DNA of 64,000 bases from the NCBI RefSeq assembly GCF_001544515.1, contig NZ_FCOL02000029.1:1-64000 (forward strand), in the 5' to 3' direction. Under the pieces are notes generated by a model. It did not search any database. It had not been told where the DNA came from and was given only the letters and a program-made list of their open reading frames with translations. The DNA comes from Caballeronia terrestris (lineage in GTDB: Bacteria > Pseudomonadota > Gammaproteobacteria > Burkholderiales > Burkholderiaceae). Shown here piece after piece: positions 52,952-61,321 of the stretch (within the stretch, counting starts at the first letter, position 1; the number at the start of each line of letters is the position of its first letter). Made by a program: the position numbers and the translations under genes.

Positions 52952-54019
52952 ATGCGTTTCGACCTCGAGTTGCCCTCACAGCATGCCGCCTCGCATCGCG
53001 TTGCCGTGCTGCTGATCAACCTCGGTACGCCTGACGCGCCGACGCCTCGGGCCGTGCGCAAATATCTCGCGCAGTTCCTGTCCGATCCGCGTGTGGTCGA
53101 GATTCCGGCATTCGTTTGGCAGTTGATCCTGCGGCTCGTGATCCTGCCGTTTCGCAGCCGTGCGTCGGCGAAGAAGTATGCGCAGGTCTGGATGCCGGAA
53201 GGCTCGCCGTTGCGCGTCTATACGGAACGGCAGGCCGAGCAGTTGCGGCGTCTGTTCGCCGCGAACGACTATCAGGTGATCGTCGAGTACGCGATGCGCT
53301 ACGGCACGCCGGGCATCCCCGCGATGCTGAATCAGTTGAAGCTCGAAGGCGCCGAGCGCGTGCTGCTGGTGCCGATGTATCCGCAATATTCGTCATCGAC
53401 CACGGCCACCGCCTTCGACGACGCGTTTACCGCGCTCAAGCGGGTGCGCAACCAGCCCGAAATCCGCACAATCCGCCATTACGCCGATCATCCGGCCTAT
53501 ATCGGCGCGCTCGCCGAACAGGTGCGCGATTACTGGCGGCATCACGGCCAGCCGGATTTCGCCGCGGGCGACAAACTCGTGCTGAGTTTTCATGGCGTGC
53601 CCAAGCGCACGATGGATCTCGGCGATCCGTACCACGACCAGTGCCAGCAGACCGGTTCGCTGCTCACGGCGGCGCTCGGGCTTACGCCGGTCGAATGCCG
53701 CATCACGTTCCAGTCGCGTTTTGGACGCGCGGAGTGGCTGCAGCCGTACACCGCGCCTACGCTTGCCGAACTCGGCGCGGGCGGCGTGAAGCGCGTGGAC
53801 GTGTTCTGCCCGGGCTTCACCGCGGATTGTCTGGAGACGATCGAGGAAATCGGCATCGAAGTGCGCGACGAATTCCTGCACGCGGGCGGCAAGGCGTTTC
53901 ACCGCATTCCGTGCCTGAACGCTTCGCCGTCGTGGATCAAGGCGCTCGGCGAGATCGTCGCGCAACATCTGCAGGGCTGGCCGGTTCAGGCGGTGCAGCC
54001 GCTGAGCGCGGTCGCGTGA
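52952..54019 (+). CDS. hemH: Ferrochelatase
   Basis: A 355-residue enzyme that inserts Fe(II) into protoporphyrin IX, the final heme step. Catalytic His lies in LVLSFHGVPKRTMDLGDPYH and the conserved Glu region is FVCPGFTADCLETIEEIG-type (here VFCPGFTADCLETIEEIG). N-terminal LLINLGTPDAPTPRAVRKYL is typical. No membrane anchor is obvious. It lies between hrcA and an S4-domain gene. Confidence 0.96.
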   Translation: MRFDLELPSQHAASHRVAVLLINLGTPDAPTPRAVRKYLAQFLSDPRVVEIPAFVWQLILRLVILPFRSRASAKKYAQVWMPEGSPLRVYTERQAEQLRRLFAANDYQVIVEYAMRYGTPGIPAMLNQLKLEGAERVLLVPMYPQYSSSTTATAFDDAFTALKRVRNQPEIRTIRHYADHPAYIGALAEQVRDYWRHHGQPDFAAGDKLVLSFHGVPKRTMDLGDPYHDQCQQTGSLLTAALGLTPVECRITFQSRFGRAEWLQPYTAPTLAELGAGGVKRVDVFCPGFTADCLETIEEIGIEVRDEFLHAGGKAFHRIPCLNASPSWIKALGEIVAQHLQGWPVQAVQPLSAVA

Positions 54020-54036
54020 CACATTAGCCAGAGAAA

Positions 54037-54444
54037 ATGATCCACAAGATTTCGACTGAACCCGGCGCGCGTCTTCGCATCGACAAATGGCTTTGGGCGG
54101 CGCGCTTCTTCAAAACACGTTCGCTCGCGAGCGATGCCGTCGAAAAGGGCCGCGTGCGGATCGGCGGGGCGAATGTGAAGCCGTCGAAGGACGTGCGTAT
54201 CGGCGATATCGTCGAGATCGATATTGACCGGCTGATCTGGCAAGTGGAAGTGCTCGGTATCTGCGACGTGCGCGGACCGGCGACCGTCGCGCAGACGCTC
54301 TACGCCGAAACGCAGGACGGCCGGGAAAAGCGGCAGGCGGAAACGGAGCGGCGCAAGACGTATCGCGAGCCGGCGGCCGGATTACAGGGCCGGCCGACCA
54401 AGCGCGACCGCCGCACTATCGACAAAATTTCGGGTCCGGATTGA
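54037..54444 (+). CDS. hslR: S4-domain RNA-binding heat-shock protein, Hsp15-like
   Basis: A 135-residue protein with an S4 domain at residues 12-75 (RLRIDKWLWAARFFKTRSLA; VEKGRVRIGGANVKPSKDVR) and a basic tail (QAETERRKTYREPAAG; RPTKRDRRTI). Hsp15 binds 50S subunits carrying nascent chains after heat shock to rescue them. It follows hemH by 17 bases. Position in the heat-shock cluster supports the name. Confidence 0.93.
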   Translation: MIHKISTEPGARLRIDKWLWAARFFKTRSLASDAVEKGRVRIGGANVKPSKDVRIGDIVEIDIDRLIWQVEVLGICDVRGPATVAQTLYAETQDGREKRQAETERRKTYREPAAGLQGRPTKRDRRTIDKISGPD

Positions 54445-54577
54445 AAAGCTGCTCCACAGTGGCGTGAATGCCGCCGTATTCGGTGTTGCGCGCCGTGATG
54501 GTGCCGGACATGCAGATGGTCGTGGTTCCCGCAACGAGTACCAAGGCGACCACCGCGATAGCAAAGGTCAGTTTCAT
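54416..54577 (-). CDS. Small signal-anchored protein overlapping hslR
   Basis: A 53-residue frame starting MKLTFAIAVVALVLVAGTTT, with one hydrophobic N-terminal segment and a polar tail (NTEYGGIHATVEQLFNPDPK) ending CR. A GGGGG ribosome site lies 5 bases before ATG 54577. The last 29 bases are antisense to the hslR 3' end. There is no lipobox (TTICM does not fit). It could be an exported or anchored small protein; no family is recognised. Confidence 0.5.
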   Translation of the reverse strand: MKLTFAIAVVALVLVAGTTTICMSGTITARNTEYGGIHATVEQLFNPDPKFCR

Positions 54578-54946
54578 GGTACCCCCAGGTAACGGGCGAA
54601 ACGGGCTAGGGCTTTGAGCGGGTTGAAATGCTTTCGTAGGGTTAGGGTTAACCTGCGCGGACGAAAGCCTCAACGAAGTGTAGGCGAGCAATGCCATCGG
54701 CTCAATCTGAAAGTGATTTTTGGCGTCAAAGTTTGTTACGGTGCGTTAAGTCGTCCGTGGAATAGGTCGGAAAAATCCCGCGCGGGGCCTTGAAAACGCC
54801 TGCCCACACCCAAAATGGGCGGTTAGCGCGGAAACAGTGCGCACGCGTGCGCTTCCGTAGTTGTATTTTTGCAACGTGGGCCCGGTGTTTTTTGCCCCGT
54901 TCGCATCGGAATCAACCGAATCAACCTTCAGCCAATATTCAGCGAC
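54578..54946. other. Intergenic region upstream of grpE
   Basis: This 369-bp stretch holds a sigma32-type promoter candidate (54789-54816) and the 5' leader of grpE. No other gene, repeat or hairpin was recognised. Confidence 0.5.
54789..54816 (+). promoter_or_regulatory. Sigma32-type heat-shock promoter for grpE
   Basis: CTTGAAA (54789-54795) exactly matches the sigma32 -35 element; CCCAAAAT (54809-54816), 13 bases further on, resembles the CCCCATnT -10. It is about 130 bases before the grpE ATG. The spacing is within the accepted 11-16 range. Confidence 0.7.
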
Positions 54947-55549
54947 ATGGAAAACACGCAAGAGAATTCAGCGAGCCAGAACCCCACGCCCGCCGACGAC
55001 GCAGCGCGCCAGGCCGCGGACGCCACCGGCGCCAACAACAGCGCGCAAGCGGCGCAGGCCGCGGAGCCCGCAGCGTCTGAAGCCGTCGACGTCAACGAAA
55101 CCGCGGCGCAGCTCGCCGAGGCGCAGGCCAAGGCCGCCATGCTCCAGGAAGAGTTCCTGCGCGCGAAGGCCGAGACGGAGAACGTCCGCCGCCGCGCTCA
55201 GGAAGATGTGCAGAAGGCGCACAAGTTCGCGATCGAAAACTTCGCCGAGAATCTGCTGCCGGTACTCGACAGCCTTGAAGCAGCGCTCGCCGACAACTCG
55301 ACCGACATCGCCAAGGTGCGCGAAGGCGTCGAACTGACGTTGCGCCAGTTGACCGGCGCGCTGGAAAAAGGGCGCGTGATCGCGCTGAATCCGGTTGGTG
55401 AGAAGTTCGATCCGCATCGCCATCAGGCGATTTCGATGGTCCCGGCCGAGCAGGAAGCGAATACCGTCGTGAACGTGCTGCAGAAGGGCTATGTGATTGC
55501 CGATCGCGTGCTGCGCCCGGCGCTCGTTACCGTCGCCGCGCCGAAATAA
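54947..55549 (+). CDS. grpE: Nucleotide exchange factor GrpE
   Basis: A 200-residue GrpE. The Ala/Gln/Glu-rich N-terminus (residues 1-60) is followed by a coiled-coil stretch (FLRAKAETENVRRRAQEDVQ) and the beta-wing domain ending PNTVV-type (here QEANTVVNVLQKGYVIADRV). It releases ADP from DnaK. ATG 54947 (MENTQENSASQNPTPADD) is the typical Burkholderiales start; the frame runs further upstream without a ribosome site. It is preceded by a sigma32-like promoter. Confidence 0.96.
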   Translation: MENTQENSASQNPTPADDAARQAADATGANNSAQAAQAAEPAASEAVDVNETAAQLAEAQAKAAMLQEEFLRAKAETENVRRRAQEDVQKAHKFAIENFAENLLPVLDSLEAALADNSTDIAKVREGVELTLRQLTGALEKGRVIALNPVGEKFDPHRHQAISMVPAEQEANTVVNVLQKGYVIADRVLRPALVTVAAPK

Positions 55550-55565
55550 CGCAGCGCTCGCCGAC

Positions 55566-55979
55566 ATGGCCAACGTCCCGGTCGATGCCACCGCGTTCTC
55601 CGTCTTCGAGATGCAGGCGCTGAGCGCCGACACGTTCGACACCGGGCTGGCATCGGCGGGAGAGGAATTGGCGGTCGTGTTTTTCTGGGGCTTCGATTGT
55701 TTTAATTGCGAGATCGCCAAGAAAGCGATGGTCGCGAAGCCCGACGAAATCCGCGCGCTCGGATTGAAGTGGTTCCACAGGAATGTCTACGAACATCGCG
55801 AACTAGGGCGCCGCTTCATGCTGCACGGCGTGCCGACGTGGTTCTTCTTCTACCGCGGCAAGCGCCTCGGCCGGGCGACCGGCTGGCACGGCATCGGCCA
55901 GTTCGGAGCCGCTGTGGCGGCGGCGCGCGGCAAGATTGACGCGATGCAAGCAACGCACGCAACCGGCCCGGCGGCATAG
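55566..55979 (+). CDS. Thioredoxin-like protein with CFNC motif
   Basis: A 137-residue thioredoxin-fold protein. Cys45 and Cys48 form FFWGFDCFNCEIAKKAM, so the active site is CFNC instead of CGPC. A cis-proline motif follows at Pro90 (HGVPTWFFFYRGKRLGRATG). There is no signal peptide, so it is probably cytoplasmic. It sits between grpE and dnaK, 16 bases after grpE. The unusual CxxC residues suggest a reductase or chaperone-linked role with altered redox potential. This remains inference. Confidence 0.85.
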   Translation: MANVPVDATAFSVFEMQALSADTFDTGLASAGEELAVVFFWGFDCFNCEIAKKAMVAKPDEIRALGLKWFHRNVYEHRELGRRFMLHGVPTWFFFYRGKRLGRATGWHGIGQFGAAVAAARGKIDAMQATHATGPAA

Positions 55980-56146
55980 CAAAAAAATAAAGACCGCATC
56001 GCATTCGGGGTCTTGAAATCGATGCGAACGCACTTATGTTGCGTACAGGTATGAATTCTGGGCGTCCGGCCCGGTGAATCGGCGGCAAAAATCGACGATT
56101 TCACAAGTCCGGCCCCGCTGCGATCAAAGTTCTGGAGAGTACAAAA

Positions 56147-58105
56147 ATGGGCAAAATCATCGGTATCGACCTCGGCACGACCAACTCGTGCGTGGCGATC
56201 ATGGAAGGCAATCAGGTTCGCGTCATCGAGAACTCGGAAGGCGCGCGCACCACGCCGTCGATCATCGCTTATGTCGATGAGAACGAGATTCTCGTCGGCG
56301 CGCCGGCGAAGCGTCAGTCGGTCACGAACCCGCGCAACACGCTGTACGCGGTCAAGCGCCTGATCGGCCGCCGTTTCGAAGAAAAGGAAGTGCAGAAGGA
56401 CATCGCACTGATGCCCTATCAGATCGTCAAGGCCGACAACGGCGACGCCTGGGTGGAAGCGCACGGCCAGAAACTCGCGCCGCCGCAGATTTCGGCGGAG
56501 GTGCTGCGCAAGATGAAGAAAACCGCTGAAGACTATCTCGGCGAACCGGTCACGGAAGCCGTGATCACGGTTCCCGCGTACTTCAACGACAGCCAGCGTC
56601 AGGCAACGAAGGACGCGGGCCGCATCGCGGGCCTGGAAGTCAAGCGCATCATCAACGAACCGACGGCAGCCGCGCTCGCGTTCGGCCTTGACAAGGCCGA
56701 GAAGGGCGACCGCAAGATCGCGGTGTATGACCTGGGCGGCGGCACGTTCGACGTCTCGATCATCGAAATCGCGGATGTGGACGGCGAAAAGCAATTCGAA
56801 GTGCTCTCGACGAACGGCGACACGTTCCTCGGCGGCGAAGACTTCGACCAGCGCATCATCGATTACATCATCGCCGAGTTCAAGAAAGAGCAAGGCGTCG
56901 ATCTGTCGAAAGACGTGCTCGCGCTGCAGCGCCTGAAGGAAGCGGCGGAAAAGGCGAAGATCGAACTGTCGTCGACCGCGCAGACCGACATCAACCTGCC
57001 GTACATCACGGCGGACGCCAACGGTCCGAAGCACTTGAACCTGAAATTTACGCGTGCGAAGCTGGAAGCGCTCGTCGAAGAGCTGATCGAGCGCACGATC
57101 GAACCGTGCCGCATCGCGATCAAGGATGCGGGCGTAAAGGTCAGCGACATCGACGACGTGATTCTCGTCGGCGGCATGACGCGTATGCCGAAGGTGCAGG
57201 AAAAGGTGAAGGAGTTCTTCGGCAAGGAACCGCGTCGTGACGTGAACCCGGACGAAGCCGTGGCCGTCGGCGCCGCGATTCAGGGCCAGGTGCTGTCGGG
57301 CGACCGCAAGGACGTTCTGCTGCTCGACGTGACGCCTCTGTCGCTCGGCATCGAAACGCTCGGCGGCGTGATGACGAAGATGATCAACAAGAACACGACG
57401 ATCCCGACGAAGCACGCACAAGTGTATTCGACGGCCGACGACAACCAGGGCGCCGTGACGATCAAGGTGTTCCAGGGTGAGCGCGAAATGGCGGCGGGCA
57501 ACAAACTGCTGGGCGAGTTCAACCTGGAAGGCATTCCGCCGGCACCGCGCGGCACGCCGCAGATCGAAGTGACCTTCGACATCGACGCGAACGGCATTCT
57601 GCACGTCGGCGCGAAGGACAAGGCGACGGGCAAGGAAAACAAGATCACCATCAAGGCGAATTCGGGCTTGTCGGACGCCGAAATCGACAAGATGGTGAAG
57701 GACGCCGAAGCCAACGCTGAAGAAGATCACAAGCTTCGCGAACTGGCCGACTCGCGCAACCAGGGCGACGCGCTGGTGCACAGCACGAAGAAGGCCGTAG
57801 CCGAGTATGGTGACAAGGTCGATGCAAGCGAGAAGGAAAAGATCGAAGCCGCGCTGAAGGACCTCGAAGACGCGCTGAAGAGCGGTACGACCGACAAGGC
57901 CGCGCTCGACGCGAAGATCGAGGCGCTGTCCACCGCGTCGCAGAAGCTCGGCGAAAAGATGTACGCCGACATGCAGGCGGCGCAGGGCGCGGCGGCGGGT
58001 GCTGCCGGTGCGGCGGGCCAGGCGGGTGCATCGGAGTCGGCCGGCGCGAGCCAGCATCACGACGATGTGGTCGACGCGGATTTCAAGGAAGTGAAGAAGG
58101 ACTGA
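56147..58105 (+). CDS. dnaK: Molecular chaperone DnaK (Hsp70)
   Basis: A 652-residue Hsp70. The ATPase domain begins IIGIDLGTTNSCVAIMEG and has the conserved VYDLGGGTFDVSIIEI and ILVGGMTRMPKVQ motifs; the linker VLLLDVTPLSLGIETLGG leads to the substrate-binding domain. The lid is Ala/Lys/Glu-rich, and the C-terminus is DVVDADFKEVKKD (the EEVD-like ending of bacterial DnaK is VDADFKEVK). It works with DnaJ and GrpE encoded beside it. The ribosome site is CTGGAGAG. Confidence 0.99.
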   Translation: MGKIIGIDLGTTNSCVAIMEGNQVRVIENSEGARTTPSIIAYVDENEILVGAPAKRQSVTNPRNTLYAVKRLIGRRFEEKEVQKDIALMPYQIVKADNGDAWVEAHGQKLAPPQISAEVLRKMKKTAEDYLGEPVTEAVITVPAYFNDSQRQATKDAGRIAGLEVKRIINEPTAAALAFGLDKAEKGDRKIAVYDLGGGTFDVSIIEIADVDGEKQFEVLSTNGDTFLGGEDFDQRIIDYIIAEFKKEQGVDLSKDVLALQRLKEAAEKAKIELSSTAQTDINLPYITADANGPKHLNLKFTRAKLEALVEELIERTIEPCRIAIKDAGVKVSDIDDVILVGGMTRMPKVQEKVKEFFGKEPRRDVNPDEAVAVGAAIQGQVLSGDRKDVLLLDVTPLSLGIETLGGVMTKMINKNTTIPTKHAQVYSTADDNQGAVTIKVFQGEREMAAGNKLLGEFNLEGIPPAPRGTPQIEVTFDIDANGILHVGAKDKATGKENKITIKANSGLSDAEIDKMVKDAEANAEEDHKLRELADSRNQGDALVHSTKKAVAEYGDKVDASEKEKIEAALKDLEDALKSGTTDKAALDAKIEALSTASQKLGEKMYADMQAAQGAAAGAAGAAGQAGASESAGASQHHDDVVDADFKEVKKD

Positions 58106-58146
58106 GTCGTTGATCCGCACGAGCGATTCATCGCCACGGCCGGATT

Positions 58147-58174
58147 GGGTTTCGCGTGATGTCACGCGAAACCC
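58147..58174. repeat. Perfect 13-bp inverted repeat after dnaK
   Basis: GGGTTTCGCGTGA (58147-58159) and TCACGCGAAACCC (58162-58174) pair perfectly around a 2-base centre. No T-run follows, so it is a weak intrinsic terminator at best. It could end or stabilise the dnaK message before dnaJ. Confidence 0.65.
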
Positions 58175-58400
58175 GCCGATCGCGACGAAGCGATATTGAA
58201 GACGCGCCTGGCGAGCCTGATGGCTCCCCGGGCACGTTGTTTTTTTAGAGGGCGCTTGGCTTCGTGGTTGAGAAGTTGGCTGCAAAGCTGGCTGGGAAGC
58301 TGTTTGAGAAGCGGGGCGTCGAAGGGCACACACGGGTCGCGAGACCCGAAGCATCCGAGAGGGAGCCGGTGCGCGGCACGCGCGGCGGCATCGAACCGAT

Positions 58401-59537
58401 ATGGCGAAACGGGATTACTACGAGGTTCTGGGCGTCGCGAAGAATGCGAGCGACGACGAGATCAAGAAGGCTTATCGCAAGCTTGCGATGAAGTACCACC
58501 CCGACCGCAATCCGGACAGCAAGAACGCGGAAGACCATTTCAAGGAAGGCAAGGAAGCCTATGAAATGCTGTCGGATTCGCAAAAGCGGGCGGCGTACGA
58601 TCAATACGGTCATGCGGGCGTCGATCCGAACATGGCCGGCGCGGGCGCGCAGGGTTTCGGCGGATTCGCCGATGCCTTCGGCGACATCTTCGGCGACATC
58701 TTCGGCCAGCAAGCCGGCGGCGCCGGCGCGCGCGGCCGTGCGGGTCCGCAGGTTTATCGCGGCGCCGATCTGCGCTACAGCATGGAAATTACGCTGGAGC
58801 AGGCCGCGCACGGCTACGACACGCAGATTCGCGTGCCGAGCTGGGTCAATTGCGACATATGCAAAGGCTCGGGCGCGAAGCCCGGTACGAAGCCGGAAAC
58901 CTGTCCGACGTGTCACGGGCAGGGCACGGTGCGCATGTCGCAGGGCTTTTTCAGCATCCAGCAGACGTGTCCGAAGTGCCACGGCACGGGCAGCCACATC
59001 CCCGAGCCGTGCGCGCATTGCCACGGCGCGGGCAAGGTGAAGGAAACGAAGACGCTGGAAGTGAAGATTCCGGCCGGCATCGACGACGGCATGCGCATTC
59101 GTTCCGCCGGCAACGGCGAGCCGGGCATCAACGGCGGGCCGAGCGGCGATCTGTACGTCGAGATTCACATCAAGCAGCACGCGGTGTTCGAGCGTGATGG
59201 CGACGATCTTCATTGCCAGATGCCGATTCCGTTCACTACGGCGGCGATCGGCGGCGAAATCGAAGTGCCGACGCTCGCGGGCCGCGCGAGCTTCACGGTG
59301 CCGGAAGGCACTCAGTCGGGCAAGACGTTCCGTCTGCGCGGCAAAGGCATCAAGGGTTTGCGCTCCAGCATCGCGGGCGATTTGTACGTGCACGTGCAAG
59401 TCGAGACGCCGGTCAAGCTCACCGATCAGCAGCGCGATCTTCTCAAGCAGTTCGAGAAGTCGTTGACCGAGGGCGGCGCGCGGCATAGTCCGCAGAGCAA
59501 AAGCTGGTTCGATCGCGTGAAGAGTTTTTTTGATTGA
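58401..59537 (+). CDS. dnaJ: Chaperone protein DnaJ (Hsp40)
   Basis: A 378-residue type A Hsp40. The J-domain has the HPD motif at 33-35 (AMKYHPDRNPDSKNA); a Gly/Phe/Ala-rich region follows. Four zinc-finger repeats are CDICKGSG, CPTCHGQG, CPKCHGTG and CAHCHGAG (about residues 150-215). It stimulates DnaK's ATPase and binds unfolded protein. It lies 295 bases after dnaK, a longer spacer than usual, which holds a perfect inverted repeat and a KLA-like repeat tract. Confidence 0.98.
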   Translation: MAKRDYYEVLGVAKNASDDEIKKAYRKLAMKYHPDRNPDSKNAEDHFKEGKEAYEMLSDSQKRAAYDQYGHAGVDPNMAGAGAQGFGGFADAFGDIFGDIFGQQAGGAGARGRAGPQVYRGADLRYSMEITLEQAAHGYDTQIRVPSWVNCDICKGSGAKPGTKPETCPTCHGQGTVRMSQGFFSIQQTCPKCHGTGSHIPEPCAHCHGAGKVKETKTLEVKIPAGIDDGMRIRSAGNGEPGINGGPSGDLYVEIHIKQHAVFERDGDDLHCQMPIPFTTAAIGGEIEVPTLAGRASFTVPEGTQSGKTFRLRGKGIKGLRSSIAGDLYVHVQVETPVKLTDQQRDLLKQFEKSLTEGGARHSPQSKSWFDRVKSFFD

Positions 59538-59544
59538 AGATGCA

Positions 59545-61317
59545 ATGACGGCCGATCTGCGCAGCGCGGCTTTCGCGCTGCTCGACGATTGCGACTCGAC
59601 CGCCGAAAGGCGGTCGAGTCGTCTCTACACCCGGTTGGCGCACGAGCGGTCCACCACGGACGGCGCGGCGCTCGATGGCGTGTGTGCGCAGGTCGAAGGC
59701 GATCTGCGCGACGGTCTGTATGCGGTCGTGGTCGCGGATTACGAGTTCGGACGCAATCTTCAGTTGGCGCAGCCCGGCGATGCCGCGCTGCGCTTTTTGT
59801 TGTTCCGCGAATGCACGCATCTGTCGCGCGACGAAGCCGATGCGTGGCTCGCATCGCGTGATGAAGGCGCGGCGGCGGGTGTCGCGGGGATCGAGGCGAG
59901 CGTCACGCGCGATGAGTTCGACGCGGCGATCGCCGCCGTGCACGAAGCGTTGCGCGCGGGCGATTCGTATCAGGTCAACTACACTTACCGGCTGACGTTC
60001 GATGTGTTCGGCACGCCGCTCGCGCTGTATCGGCGCTTGCGGGAAAGGCAGGCGGTGCGCTACGGCGCGCTAATCGCGTTGCCGGAGGGCGGCGCCGTCG
60101 TGTCGTGTTCGCCGGAGTTGTTCATCGAGAAAAGCGGCGACTTGCTGCGCGCCCGGCCGATGAAAGGTACCGCGCCGCGCGAAACCAACCCGCAATCGCT
60201 CCACGACGATCCCAAGAATCGCGCCGAAAACGTGATGATCGTCGACTTGCTGCGCAACGACATGTCGCGCGTGGCGGCCACCGGGTCCGTGCACGTTCCC
60301 GCGCTTTTTTCCATCGAGCCGTATGCGTCGGTGTGGCAGATGACATCGACGGTCGAGGCGCGCGTGCGCGGGGGCGCCACGTTCGCGGACGTCGTGCGTG
60401 CGCTGTTTCCTTGCGGCTCGATCACCGGCGCGCCGAAATACAAGACGATGCAGTTGATCGACGCCATCGAAAGTACGCCGCGCGGGCTGTACACCGGCGC
60501 GATCGGCTGGCTGGATCGCGGTGGGGACTTCTGTATGTCGGTGGCGATTCGCACGCTCATCGTCCGCGAAGGGCGGGGCACGATGGGCGTCGGCGCGGGG
60601 ATCGTGCTCGATAGCGTCGCCGCCGATGAATATGCGGAGTGTCTGTTGAAGGCGTCGTTTCTTACGGGCGCCGATCCGGGCCTGGAGCTATTCGAAACGG
60701 CCTATGCCACGCGGGAAAACGGCGTGCGGCACATCGATCGCCATCTCGCGCGGCTCGAACAGAGCGCGCTATATCTCGGTTTCAGGTTCAATCGCGAAGA
60801 ACTGACGACGCGGATCGACGAATGTTGCCGTACGTTCGATGAAGGAACGCCGTATCGTCTGCGAGCCGCGCTCGACAAGGGCGGCAAGATCACGCTGACG
60901 TACGCGCCGCTCGCTCCATTGAATACCGCAACCGTCGACGTTCTTCTCGCGCCCGAGCACGGATTCGCGCCGCAGTCATCGAACGATCCGCTGTTGCGCC
61001 ACAAGACGACGCGCCGCGCAGACTACGATCGCGCGTGGAAAGCAGCCGAATCGCAGGGCGCGTTCGACATGCTGTTTTTCAACGAACGTGGGGAATTGAC
61101 GGAAGGTGGCCGATCGACGGTTTTCGTGAAGCTCGACAACCGCTGGTGGACGCCGCCGATCGACGCGGGCGTTCTGCCGGGCGTGATGCGCGCCGTGTTG
61201 CTCGAAGAACTGAATGCGGCGGAACGCACGATCATGCAGGAAGAACTGAAAAGCACCGAGGCATTGATTCTGAGCAACGCTTTGCGCGGCGCGATCAAAG
61301 CGCGATTAAGGCGCTAA
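59545..61317 (+). CDS. pabB: Aminodeoxychorismate synthase I fused to aminodeoxychorismate lyase (PabB-PabC)
   Basis: A 590-residue fusion for 4-aminobenzoate (folate) synthesis. Residues 1-380 form PabB: chorismate-binding motifs DSYQVNYTYRLTFDVFG, ARPMKGTAPRETNPQS, VMIVDLLRNDMSRVA and SITGAPKYKTMQLIDA. From about residue 390 (DPGLELFETAYATRENG) the C-terminal part is a class IV PLP lyase (PabC) with LLRHKTTRRADYD holding the PLP lysine and LTEGGRSTVFVKLDNRWWTP. The ATG at 59545 follows dnaJ's stop by 7 bases. A TTG at 59530 is in frame but would overlap dnaJ. Its stop is 4 bases from that of panB on the other strand. Confidence 0.95.
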   Translation: MTADLRSAAFALLDDCDSTAERRSSRLYTRLAHERSTTDGAALDGVCAQVEGDLRDGLYAVVVADYEFGRNLQLAQPGDAALRFLLFRECTHLSRDEADAWLASRDEGAAAGVAGIEASVTRDEFDAAIAAVHEALRAGDSYQVNYTYRLTFDVFGTPLALYRRLRERQAVRYGALIALPEGGAVVSCSPELFIEKSGDLLRARPMKGTAPRETNPQSLHDDPKNRAENVMIVDLLRNDMSRVAATGSVHVPALFSIEPYASVWQMTSTVEARVRGGATFADVVRALFPCGSITGAPKYKTMQLIDAIESTPRGLYTGAIGWLDRGGDFCMSVAIRTLIVREGRGTMGVGAGIVLDSVAADEYAECLLKASFLTGADPGLELFETAYATRENGVRHIDRHLARLEQSALYLGFRFNREELTTRIDECCRTFDEGTPYRLRAALDKGGKITLTYAPLAPLNTATVDVLLAPEHGFAPQSSNDPLLRHKTTRRADYDRAWKAAESQGAFDMLFFNERGELTEGGRSTVFVKLDNRWWTPPIDAGVLPGVMRAVLLEELNAAERTIMQEELKSTEALILSNALRGAIKARLRR

Positions 61318-61321
61318 AAAC

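Noticed and set aside
51614..54946. Search by eye for a CIRCE element near hrcA, grpE and dnaK
   Set aside because: No TTAGCACTC-N9-GAGTGCTAA or close variant was seen; an exact computational search would settle it.
55981..56146. CTTGAAA at 56012 as a second sigma32 promoter before dnaK
   Set aside because: The -35 fits, but the -10 (CACTTATG, 12 bases on) is a poor match to CCCCATnT; not strong enough to list.
55850..58354. Long minus-strand open frame across dnaK
   Set aside because: Antisense to dnaK; codon pattern and Arg/Val/His-rich product are typical of a shadow.
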